Shown: positions 52,096 through 60,656 of the stretch, in pieces | How the letters are laid out: each line of letters begins with the position of its first letter | How positions within the stretch are numbered: position 1 is the first letter of the stretch | Program-made: the position numbers and the translations under genes | The notes under the pieces: generated by a model | The model's database searches: none | What the model was told of the DNA's origin: nothing | The model's input: only the letters and a program-made list of their open reading frames with translations | DNA from: Clostridiaceae bacterium M8S5 | GTDB taxonomy: Bacteria; Bacillota; Clostridia; Tissierellales; MCWD3 | DNA: 64,000 bases | Direction of reading: 5' to 3' | NCBI GenBank assembly: GCA_029227815.1 | Contig: CP118523.1 | Location: 434,001-498,000, forward strand

Positions 52096-53793
52096 CTATT
52101 CTTTATTTATGAACTGATTCTCAACAAGTTTTCTATAATAATCATGGGTCTTTAATAATGTATTGTGTTCACCATCACCTGTAATCTTACCATCTTCTAT
52201 AACAATAATTCTATCGGCATTTATAATACTCGATAATCTATGAGCAATACTAATAATAACTTTATTATTTTTGATTATGGATAGTACAGATGCTATATCT
52301 TTTTCTGCATGAGAATCAAGGTTTGCAGTAGCTTCGTCTAATAACCAAATATCGCTATTTCTTAAATATGCTCGTGCTATAGCAAGTCTTTGCTTTTGTC
52401 CTCCAGAAAGATTCATAGCATTTTCCGACACAACAAAATCAAGCTTATTTTCTAGCTTTAAAATAAAATCAAAACATTGTATCCCTTTTAACCTAGATAA
52501 AATTTCATCATCACTTAAGTTCTCGCTTAATCCATATGTTATATTATTGCGAATACTCTTATTCATAATAATATAGTCCTGACTAACATAGCTAATATTT
52601 TTACGAAGAGATGATAAGGTATAAGATTGGTAATCTTCATTGTTCACCAATATGCTACCTTCAGTTGGATCAAAGAATCTTTCAATTAAAGAAATAAGCG
52701 TTGTTTTTCCAGTCCCACTAGCCCCAACTATAGCAATATATTCACCTTTATTTATCCTTAAACATATATTTTTTAGTATGTCTTCATTAGTATATCTAAA
52801 ACTCACATTATCAAATCTAATATTATCAACATATTTTAAATTCTTACCACTATATAAGTCTTCTTCTTCATATGATAAAATATCTTTTATTCTCTTTATA
52901 CTATTACGAGCAACAACCAGCTCTTTTGATTTAAATATAATCAACAATAATGGGACTATCCCTTTTAGGGCATATAAGATATAAGCTGTGAGTTCTCCTA
53001 TAGTAATTAAGCCCATAGAAATTCTGAAAGATATAAATACAACAATGCCACCAATTATTATAATAAAAGTACTGGCTATGATAGGAGTTACAAATTTTTC
53101 CATAGATAATGATTTAATAGTATTTTTAAATGACTTATCAAAATGTATATTAGCCATATCAATCTCAACGTCTTCTGTTCCACTTGCTTTTATGAGGGGC
53201 AAACTTTTAATTATATTATTTAAAAATACAATAAAGCCTTTATGATTTTCATACTCTTTTTCGGTAAATTTGGCTAAATAGATATACATAGGTACTATAA
53301 TAACGGCTAATAAAAGAAGTGCTACAATAATAACAATGGTAATTAATATATCTAAATAAAATATAATAATAATACTACCCAAAAAGTTTATAACAGAGAG
53401 TATAATATCAGGGTATGCCTCGAAATAATAAGTACTGGCATTGTTTACATCCTTATCTATGACCTCTATTAACTGACCTGATGAGGTATTGCCTATTCTT
53501 TTAGTTTTCAATACCATAATTTTACGAAATACTTGCTTTTGTAAGCTTTGCAATAACATGAACTTTTGTCTAGTTATAATAATTCCCAATAGAGTTTTTA
53601 CTATATATACAACTATATATATGATTGCATATAACAATAATTGTTTCCGATCAAATCCAGATTCCTTATGATCAATTATATTCTTTATTACAATAGGTAT
53701 TAAAAACGAAAGTAATGTAGATATAGAAGTTACAAGAAACTTTATGAAAATATACAATTTTTCCTTATTAGATATAAAAGAATTACTTTTCAT
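52096..53793 (-). CDS. ABC exporter (fused membrane and ATPase domains)
   Basis: The protein of about 565 residues has six helices, then Walker A GASGTGKTT, signature LSGGQKQR, Walker B IWLLDEATANLD and switch IAHRL. It works as a homodimer or with an unseen partner. AGAGGTG favours the ATG at 53793 over 53835. A tiny membrane peptide gene lies upstream on the same strand (53942-54034), so peptide export is possible. No peptidase C39 domain is present. Confidence 0.84.
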   Translation of the reverse strand: MKSNSFISNKEKLYIFIKFLVTSISTLLSFLIPIVIKNIIDHKESGFDRKQLLLYAIIYIVVYIVKTLLGIIITRQKFMLLQSLQKQVFRKIMVLKTKRIGNTSSGQLIEVIDKDVNNASTYYFEAYPDIILSVINFLGSIIIIFYLDILITIVIIVALLLLAVIIVPMYIYLAKFTEKEYENHKGFIVFLNNIIKSLPLIKASGTEDVEIDMANIHFDKSFKNTIKSLSMEKFVTPIIASTFIIIIGGIVVFISFRISMGLITIGELTAYILYALKGIVPLLLIIFKSKELVVARNSIKRIKDILSYEEEDLYSGKNLKYVDNIRFDNVSFRYTNEDILKNICLRINKGEYIAIVGASGTGKTTLISLIERFFDPTEGSILVNNEDYQSYTLSSLRKNISYVSQDYIIMNKSIRNNITYGLSENLSDDEILSRLKGIQCFDFILKLENKLDFVVSENAMNLSGGQKQRLAIARAYLRNSDIWLLDEATANLDSHAEKDIASVLSIIKNNKVIISIAHRLSSIINADRIIVIEDGKITGDGEHNTLLKTHDYYRKLVENQFINKE

Positions 53794-53941
53794 TCGCACA
53801 CCTCTTAACACATAATATATTACTACTATTATCACTTGTTGTATTTGAAAATATACAAATCCATATTGCCAGACTGCATAAAAAACTTATATTTATTTTT
53901 CTGCTAAAATTAGTTTTTTGGTTATGAAGTGTTCTTACCAA

Positions 53942-54034
53942 ACTAATTAGTTATATTGTTTGAAACTACATATCGTATTGTTAAACTTAGTAATATAACA
54001 ATTAATATAATGATAAGGTTAAAAGCTTTTCTCA
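53942..54034 (-). CDS. Small membrane peptide upstream of the ABC exporter
   Basis: A 30-residue reading starts at ATG 54034 behind AGGGTGAC and reads MRKAFN, a helix LIIILIVILLSLTI, then RYVVSNN. It looks like the peptide at 27620: basic start, single helix, polar end. It could be exported by the ABC transporter, or be a membrane-active toxin or regulator. Short length leaves chance possible. Confidence 0.4.
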
Positions 54035-54122
54035 TCAAGTCACCCTATTGATAATTTTTTTTAATGTTGCACTTTTAAAGATTAAAAACGATTAAAAGGC
54101 TGAACTAATATAGTTAAGAGTG

Positions 54123-56498
54123 CTACTTTGCTTCAAATACCATATCAGCAATACGCACAGCTTCCTTAGCATCTTTTCCGTAGTAATGAGCACCTATTTT
54201 TTTAGCATAAATTTCAGTCAATACAGCACCACCCACCATTATGCTTATAGAATCATCTAATTCTCTAACAGCATTGATGATTTCTTCCATTGAAGGAACA
54301 GTTGTTGTCATTAAAGCACTAAGTCCGACTAGCTTGGCATTTTCATCGGTGATAGAACTTATTATTTTTTCTTTAGAAACATCTTTACCTAAATCAATAA
54401 TTTTATAACCATAATTCTCAAGCAGTATCTTAACTATATTTTTACCTATATCATGAACATCACCTTTTACTGTTGCAAGTATTATAGTGCCTTTAGATAT
54501 GTCCATATTGCCTGATTCAAGTAAGTGATTTTTAATTGCATCAAAAGCGATTTTTACTGTTTCAGCACTTCTAATTAATTGAGGTAGAAAAATAGTTTCA
54601 TTTTCATACCTATCTCCAACTATATCTAAAGCTTTTATTAAGTGATTATTTACTATATTCATAGGCTCTAACGTATTTAGTAACTCTATTGTTTTGTCTT
54701 CTGCTTTATCTTTCAATCCTTTGATTATTATATCAACAAGAGAAAGAGTTTCATCATTTTTTGTGACAACTTCTAGCGTTGAGTCACTTTTTGAATAGAT
54801 TGATATGAAATCTTCACATCCATGATCTATATTCGCTAAAACTCTATAAGACATAATTGTATCTTTTAAAAATTTAACAGTTGGATCAGTTATTGGAGCA
54901 TCTAAACCATAACTAAGTGCCATTGCTAAAAATGTACTGTTGATTAGATTACGGTTTGGAAGACCAAACGAAACGTTACTAGCACCTAAAGTTGTTTTTA
55001 CGTTATACTTTGATTTAATGATTTTTATAGCATTTAAAGTTTCTAGTACTGCTTTTTGGTTAGAAGAAGCTGTCAATGTCAAGCAGTCTATTAGTATGTT
55101 TTCTTCTGCTATTTCGTATTTTTTGGCTTCATTTATTATTTTTTCAGCAATCTCTACACGTTTATTTATAGTTTTAGGTAGACCATCTTCATCTAGAGTT
55201 AAACCTACAACTAAAGCGCCATATTTCTTTGCTATAGGTAAAATAAGGTCTAAGCTTTCTTGCTTTCCGTTAACTGAATTAATAATTGGTTTACCATTAT
55301 AGTATCTAACAGCAGTTTCTATTACTTTAGCTTTCATACTATCAATTTGCAAAGGTGTATCAATTATAGATTGAAGTTCAAATATCACATCCTTCATTTT
55401 TTGAATCTCGTCAATCCCAGGTATCCCGATATTTATGTCTAAGATATCAGCTCCGCTATCTACTTGCTTTATAGCTTCTTGTATAACATAGCTATAATCA
55501 TTGCTATTTATAGAAGCTTTAAGTCTTGGCTTACCAGTAGGGTTTATCCTTTCTCCAATAATGCATATTTTTTCATCAACTATAACCGTTTTTGTGCTTG
55601 AAGTTGCAGTTGTTAACTTTGAGCTAGATGGTTTTAAAGGCTTTTTATTTTTTAACAAAGTAATAACTTTACTAATATACTCTGGCTTTGTGCCACAGCA
55701 ACCTCCGAATATCGCACCACCAATATCTGCAATGTCCGCAAGCTCTTGTGCATATTGACATGAATCTAATGAATATCTAGTCTCTCCATTTACTAGCTCA
55801 GGTAGTCCAGCGTTAGGCTGTACGATAACAGGTTTATTAGAGTACTTAACTATTTCTTTTACTACGCTAGATATTTGTTTTGGTCCTAGTGAACAGTTTA
55901 TACCTAAAGCATCTACACCTAGGCCATCAAGAACCTCTACCATCGTCAAAGGATTAGTGCCAGTTAAAGTCCTCATATTTTCTCCAAATGTCATAGTGCA
56001 GAAAATAGGTAAATTAGAGTTTTCCTTAGCTGCTAATATAGCTGCTTTAGCTTCATATAAATCGCTCATAGTTTCGATTAAGATTATATCAGCTCCTGCA
56101 TTATCACCAGCTATAACTTGTTGCTTAAACATTTCATAAGCATCATCAAAGCTTAGCGTGCCCAATGGACTTAACAATTGACCGAGTGGGCCAATATCTA
56201 AAGCAATTAGTTGATGTGTGACAGATTTTTTAGCTAGCATTATAGCATTATTGATGATTTCATCTACACTGTAGATTGAATCTTTCAGCTTATATGCATT
56301 TGCTCCAAAAGTATTTGTTGTTATTATATCAGCACCTGCATTAACATATGCTTTGTGTATATTTAGTATAGTATTTGGTTTTTTGATATTATATTCTTCT
56401 GGTATCTCACCTGCTCTCATACCATAGCTTTGAAGCATAGTACCCATAGAACCATCCAGAAATATAAAGTCTTTACCTAACTTTTTTAGTACATTCAT
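54123..56498 (-). CDS. metH: Cobalamin-dependent methionine synthase, short form
   Basis: The protein has about 791 residues. Domains in order: homocysteine S-methyltransferase with zinc Cys in INCSLG and GGCCGT (about 1-290), pterin-binding barrel (IGERINPTGK, about 310-570), B12 cap and Rossmann domain with VKGDVHDIGKN (His binds cobalt). The C-terminal reactivation domain of the long E. coli form is absent, as in clostridial enzymes. The adjacent gene supplies it. It makes methionine from homocysteine and methyl-tetrahydrofolate. The upstream tandem S-boxes should control it. Start at 56498 (second ATG). Confidence 0.9.
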   Translation of the reverse strand: MNVLKKLGKDFIFLDGSMGTMLQSYGMRAGEIPEEYNIKKPNTILNIHKAYVNAGADIITTNTFGANAYKLKDSIYSVDEIINNAIMLAKKSVTHQLIALDIGPLGQLLSPLGTLSFDDAYEMFKQQVIAGDNAGADIILIETMSDLYEAKAAILAAKENSNLPIFCTMTFGENMRTLTGTNPLTMVEVLDGLGVDALGINCSLGPKQISSVVKEIVKYSNKPVIVQPNAGLPELVNGETRYSLDSCQYAQELADIADIGGAIFGGCCGTKPEYISKVITLLKNKKPLKPSSSKLTTATSSTKTVIVDEKICIIGERINPTGKPRLKASINSNDYSYVIQEAIKQVDSGADILDINIGIPGIDEIQKMKDVIFELQSIIDTPLQIDSMKAKVIETAVRYYNGKPIINSVNGKQESLDLILPIAKKYGALVVGLTLDEDGLPKTINKRVEIAEKIINEAKKYEIAEENILIDCLTLTASSNQKAVLETLNAIKIIKSKYNVKTTLGASNVSFGLPNRNLINSTFLAMALSYGLDAPITDPTVKFLKDTIMSYRVLANIDHGCEDFISIYSKSDSTLEVVTKNDETLSLVDIIIKGLKDKAEDKTIELLNTLEPMNIVNNHLIKALDIVGDRYENETIFLPQLIRSAETVKIAFDAIKNHLLESGNMDISKGTIILATVKGDVHDIGKNIVKILLENYGYKIIDLGKDVSKEKIISSITDENAKLVGLSALMTTTVPSMEEIINAVRELDDSISIMVGGAVLTEIYAKKIGAHYYGKDAKEAVRIADMVFEAK

Positions 56499-57180
56499 AT
56501 ATATCCCCATCCTTTGTATACATACAGTCTTTACTCAAGTTACAATTGTTACAACTAGTACTCTTTTTTAGTATTTTTTTACCTATACCTATGAAAGCCG
56601 TAATTGATTTTCTAGGTATAAGAATATTATTGTCATTGCATGTTAGCCCTATAGTATTACCCTCAATTACCCTTAATATTTTGGATTGATAATCGAGAGA
56701 CAAATCTCCATAACCAGGACTAAATCTAGAGGTTGTTTTATAGTTTTTCTTGGAAACCATATCTTCTATTGATGAACTTACAAAGTCAGCTAAAGATTCT
56801 ATTGCAGTTGTAGCACAAGCATCAAAAATGATAGCCTTTGTAAGGTTTGTTTTACTATAATATCGTATTTTATTATCAATATCAATACCTAAAGTAGCAC
56901 CAATAATTGCGCACTTATCACAATTGCTTAAATGCTGCTTTAAATTTTCACTAACTATTTCCGTATCACATTCATAAAGATAAATATTGTATTCGATGTC
57001 TATATCAAAAAGTTTATAAATATAGTTACCACTAGAAATAGATTTCACTTCCTTGATACATTCAGTTATCATGTCCATTGTGTATTTATCAATGTCAGAG
57101 CTTTTATATCTAAGATAACGCAAAACTTCATTATGGTCAATATTTAATGGACCAACACGCTTGTTAGCATGCACATTCAT
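56473..57180 (-). CDS. Methionine synthase reactivation-domain protein
   Basis: The protein of about 235 residues matches the C-terminal activation domain of MetH: FSPGYGDLSL carries the RxSxGYG-type S-adenosylmethionine motif, and the C-terminal Cys cluster (CNNCNLSKDC) may bind iron-sulfur. It should remethylate cob(II)alamin of MetH. It overlaps metH by 26 bases and metF by 17-26 bases, a tight operon. The start may be the ATG at 57189 (closer to GAGGAG) or 57180. Confidence 0.82.
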   Translation of the reverse strand: MNVHANKRVGPLNIDHNEVLRYLRYKSSDIDKYTMDMITECIKEVKSISSGNYIYKLFDIDIEYNIYLYECDTEIVSENLKQHLSNCDKCAIIGATLGIDIDNKIRYYSKTNLTKAIIFDACATTAIESLADFVSSSIEDMVSKKNYKTTSRFSPGYGDLSLDYQSKILRVIEGNTIGLTCNDNNILIPRKSITAFIGIGKKILKKSTSCNNCNLSKDCMYTKDGDIYECTKKVR

Positions 57181-58051
57181 CACATACAACTCCTCTTATT
57201 GCTTTTATATTATTTAAAATATGACTAGTTGCCTTTGGTTTATTCATAGTATAGATATGGATACCGTCTGTATCCCATGACAATAAATCAATAATTTGCT
57301 CGATTGCATATGCTAAACCAGCTTCTCTTAAAGCATTTGGTGAATGTTCGTATTTTTCTATAATCTTTTTGATTTTCTTAGGCAATGAACAACCAGTAAG
57401 CTCAATAATCCTCTTAACTTGATTTTTATTAAGAATTGGTAAAACACCTGCTAAAATAGGAACATTAATATTTTTCTTTCTAACTTTATCTTTATACTCG
57501 TAGAATAAATTATTATCAAAAAATAGCTGTGAAATTAAAAATTCAACTCCAGAGTCTACTTTCTGTTTTAAGTTATCAATATCTTGGTGTAAAGATTCGC
57601 ACTCCAAATGCTTTTCTGGATAGCACGCTCCTCCTATGCAAAAATCATAATTTTCTTTAATGTGCTTTACTAAATCAGAAGCATATTTAAAACCATGATT
57701 TTCATGGTAGCCTTCTAAAGGATAGTCTCCTCGTAAAGCTAGTATGTTTTTTACTCCTTGTTTATGCAAACTATCTAAGGTGATATTGAGTTCCTCTTTA
57801 TTTGAAGTTAGACATGTCAAATGAGCCAATGATGGAACATTTGAAATTCTATGAATAAATGATGAAACATCAATCGTTGTATCTTTAGTACTACCTCCAG
57901 CACCATATGTCACGCTTATAAAATCTGGTCTTAGTTCTTTGAGTTTGAATATAGTATCATAAATTGTTTCGATTTTTGATTCTTTTTTTGGTGGAAATAT
58001 TTCTAGCGAAATAAGTGATTTTTCTTTGTCAAACATATCTCTAATATACAT
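57164..58051 (-). CDS. metF: 5,10-methylenetetrahydrofolate reductase
   Basis: The 295-residue FAD TIM-barrel has the conserved start LISLEIFPPKKESK (Glu of EFFPP), VTYGAGGSTKD, LTCLTS, LALRGDYP, and FLISQLFFDN. It reduces methylene-THF to methyl-THF for MetH, directly downstream in the operon. AGGAGAG precedes the ATG. The leader carries two S-box riboswitches. Confidence 0.92.
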   Translation of the reverse strand: MYIRDMFDKEKSLISLEIFPPKKESKIETIYDTIFKLKELRPDFISVTYGAGGSTKDTTIDVSSFIHRISNVPSLAHLTCLTSNKEELNITLDSLHKQGVKNILALRGDYPLEGYHENHGFKYASDLVKHIKENYDFCIGGACYPEKHLECESLHQDIDNLKQKVDSGVEFLISQLFFDNNLFYEYKDKVRKKNINVPILAGVLPILNKNQVKRIIELTGCSLPKKIKKIIEKYEHSPNALREAGLAYAIEQIIDLLSWDTDGIHIYTMNKPKATSHILNNIKAIRGVVCDECAC

Positions 58052-58151
58052 TATAATCTCTCCTTTTTTATGAGTAAAGTAATATAAACAATACTATTTA
58101 TTATTGATGATACAGTTATTTATAAGTAACGAATCTGTTAATTTTGAGTAA

Positions 58152-58291
58152 AAATAAAACTCTCTTAAGATAAGAGAGTTTCTATTTAAGCTCTTATCAT
58201 TCGGTTAATAAACCGCTGGTTTTAGCACCTTTACTTGCAGTAGGTTGCTGGACTTCATAGGGCCAGATCCCTCAGTCACTCTCAATAAGAA
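58152..58291 (-). promoter_or_regulatory. SAM-I (S-box) riboswitch, proximal
   Basis: Read on the minus strand: AGAGTGACTGAGGGATCTGG, GAAGTCCAGCAACC, GGTGCTAAAACCAGC and ATGATAAGAG are the conserved S-box segments. They are followed by terminator AACTCTCTTA/TAAGAGAGTT at 58158-58181 with T tail. It shuts off metF-metH when SAM is high. Confidence 0.92.
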
Positions 58292-58311
58292 ATATTTAAT
58301 TGTTTTATAAA

Positions 58312-58447
58312 ATAAAAAAACCTCTTTAATGAAAAGAGGGTTATTATCATCTCTTATCATTCGGCATAGCCGCTGGTTTTAGCACCTTACTTATAGTAGG
58401 TTGCTGGACTTCGTAGGGCCAGATCCCTCAGTCACTCTTAATAAGAC
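58312..58447 (-). promoter_or_regulatory. SAM-I (S-box) riboswitch, distal
   Basis: A second complete S-box 160 bp upstream carries the same conserved segments (AGTGACTGAGGGATCTGG, CAGCAACC, GGTGCTAAAACCAGCGG, ATGATAAGAG). It has its own terminator (CCTCTTT...AAAGAGG, 58320-58341, T run at 58314-58320). Two in series would tighten repression. Confidence 0.9.
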
Positions 58448-58592
58448 TATTAAATTATATTAAGTATAATGCAATAAAGCGAAATTGTCAACATATTTTA
58501 ATAAGCAGATATTTAAAAAGTGAATATAAATGTAGCCAATAAATGTTAAGTTATAAAATAGAATAATATATAAACAAATAAAACTCTTAAGT

Positions 58593-60122
58593 TTATTGAT
58601 GTGATGCGTTGTACGCTACATTAACACCCAATCTTTTCAAGAAATAATTAGCAGTATCATAGTAGTTTATTCTCAATCTCTTTAGTGTTAAGAAGTCGTC
58701 AGATTTTTTACTAATACCATATGTTGTTTTAACAGCAGTCAAATATCCATGTTTTTTTACTTCATTTATACCATAAACCGTAGAATGACCTGCAGGATAG
58801 CAAAAATGAGTAATTTTAGAATCTATCATTTTTTCAAGAATTTTTTTAGACTGAGCAATTTCTTTACTGATTTTGGCGTTACTATTATAATGAAAATCAA
58901 CATGAGTTACTGTATGACTACCAATCTCCATACCATCATAGAATATTTTTCTCACATGATCTGGAGAGCGAGGAGTATCATTTAATAAAGTTGATGTAAT
59001 AAGATAAAATGTTCCGCACATTCCTCTTTTAGATAGTTCATTTGCAGCATAATTAAAATGAGAGGGATAACCATCATCAAATGTTAACACTATAGGATTT
59101 TTGGGTAGAGGATAGTTATTTTCCCAGTGGTTGTAAAGCTGTGACATAGATATTGTATTATAGTTGTAATCTTTAAGTAAATCAAGCTGTTTACTAAAGT
59201 TCTCTCTACTCACATATAGACTAGTTGGACCTTTATATGGGAGAGTATTTATTTCATGATACATAAGTATAGGAATGTTTTTAATATACTCATAATTAGG
59301 TCTAGTTAGAGCAGTGGGATTGCTAATTTTATCAATTATAGTTATTACTTCTCCTTGAGTCATAATTTTGTTAGGCTTAAAATGTCCATCTTCAGTTATG
59401 TTCATTATACCTTCACTATAGCATTTTAGAGCATTATGATTTGCGGTATCTTTGATATGGCAGCGATAGTATTCATAATTGTCGTAAGTAATGGATATAG
59501 AGCTTTCTAATATATTTGCAAGTTCTATTTTAGTGATAGGATCATGATTATCGGAGTATGTTCCTAACAATGTATGTACAAAATTTTTAGTGGCAACAAG
59601 GTTAGAATTATCAATAGGAAGTATTTCTAGTTTTGTCTTAGTCAATAAATTTTCATTATTGAGAAAATTATATATATAACCAGCAAAAGCTCCCATGGTA
59701 AGCTGTTTGTTCATAATTTCTTGATCTTTTACTTTAAAAAAGATATCAGGAAGATAGCTATCATATATTTTGAAAGGTTTATTATCTTGTTTAGAAATAT
59801 TTTTAATTAAATTATATGTACTACAAAGTTTGTTATAATTGATGCTATTAGGGTTGTTATTTATCAATATAGAAAATGTATCGAGTAGTTCTGCTACTGA
59901 TATATGTTTATTTGGATTAAATAAGCCACTTTCATTAAGATGCATTATATTATGATGTATAACATAGTGTATTTGATAGAAATTGGGATTAGAAGATCCA
60001 ACATCAGGTATTTGGTTAATAGAGTTTAGATTATTATCACTGCTAACATAACTTACCGTTACTGAAAGCAATATTATAACAATTACTAAAGTTATTTTAA
60101 GATATCTGAATTTTTTTATCAT
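58593..60122 (-). CDS. SLH-like plus polysaccharide deacetylase (NodB) protein
   Basis: The protein of about 509 residues has an N-terminal signal/anchor helix, two SLH-like segments (FNPNKHISVAELLDTFSILI and HFKPNKIMTQGEVITIIDKI), then a NodB deacetylase domain: VLTFDDGYPSHF (catalytic Asp pair), IGSHTVTHVDF (metal His pair) and FCYPAG. It removes acetyl groups from a cell-wall or capsule glycan outside the cell. GAGGAG precedes the ATG at 60122; 60140 is rejected as a TTG start. Confidence 0.84.
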   Translation of the reverse strand: MIKKFRYLKITLVIVIILLSVTVSYVSSDNNLNSINQIPDVGSSNPNFYQIHYVIHHNIMHLNESGLFNPNKHISVAELLDTFSILINNNPNSINYNKLCSTYNLIKNISKQDNKPFKIYDSYLPDIFFKVKDQEIMNKQLTMGAFAGYIYNFLNNENLLTKTKLEILPIDNSNLVATKNFVHTLLGTYSDNHDPITKIELANILESSISITYDNYEYYRCHIKDTANHNALKCYSEGIMNITEDGHFKPNKIMTQGEVITIIDKISNPTALTRPNYEYIKNIPILMYHEINTLPYKGPTSLYVSRENFSKQLDLLKDYNYNTISMSQLYNHWENNYPLPKNPIVLTFDDGYPSHFNYAANELSKRGMCGTFYLITSTLLNDTPRSPDHVRKIFYDGMEIGSHTVTHVDFHYNSNAKISKEIAQSKKILEKMIDSKITHFCYPAGHSTVYGINEVKKHGYLTAVKTTYGISKKSDDFLTLKRLRINYYDTANYFLKRLGVNVAYNASHQ

Positions 60123-60210
60123 ATGGAAACATCTCCTCAACTTTTATGTTATATACAAATTATATTATACAAGGTTAAATAAAATGTCTGCAACATGGAA
60201 AAATATACTA

Positions 60211-60267
60211 TTGACATTTTGATAAGACAAATGTAATATTAAAAGTGTAATATTACATTTGTCTTAT
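60211..60267 (+). promoter_or_regulatory. Promoter and perfect inverted-repeat operator of the blaI-like gene
   Basis: TTGACA (60211-60216), 17-bp spacer, TAATAT (60234-60239). Two 20-bp arms, ATAAGACAAATGTAATATTA (60222-60241) and its exact reverse complement (60248-60267), lie 6 bp apart across the -10. Each arm contains an ACA-AA-TGT type half-dyad, suggesting two BlaI dimers side by side. Confidence 0.8.
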
Positions 60268-60281
60268 TGGAGGGATTAAAT

Positions 60282-60656
60282 TTGGAAAGATTACCTGATG
60301 CAGAGCTCACTATTATGTTAGTAATATGGAATTCAAATAAACCATTGACTTCAAACCAGATATTAGATAAGTTACAAAATAAAAAATGGCATGTAACAAC
60401 TTTGAACAAACTTTTATCTAGACTAATAAAAAGAGGATTTATAAGAGTTGAGGTTGAAGGAAGACCGAAGAAATATGGATATATTATAGATGAGAATGAT
60501 TATAAAAGGTGGGAGAGTAAAACTTTCTTTAGCAAGCTTCACAAAAATTCATTCAAGAGTCTTATAGCATCTTTGTGCTCAGATGATAAATTAACGAATG
60601 ATGATATAAAAGAAATAGAAGAATTAATACATTTGCATAAGGAGGACGATGAGTGA
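60282..60656 (+). CDS. BlaI/MecI-family repressor
   Basis: The protein of about 124 residues has the BlaI winged helix (LPDAELTIMLVIWNSNKPLT, LDKLQNKKWHVTTLNKLLSR, VEGRPKKYGYI). It represses its own operon at the inverted repeat. TTGGAGGG favours TTG 60282. It overlaps the next start (TGATG). Confidence 0.88.
   Translation: MERLPDAELTIMLVIWNSNKPLTSNQILDKLQNKKWHVTTLNKLLSRLIKRGFIRVEVEGRPKKYGYIIDENDYKRWESKTFFSKLHKNSFKSLIASLCSDDKLTNDDIKEIEELIHLHKEDDE

Noticed and set aside
58152-58447. Two similar 140-bp blocks as a possible duplicated mobile element
   Set aside because: Both fold as S-box aptamers with their own terminators upstream of metF-metH, so they are riboswitches.
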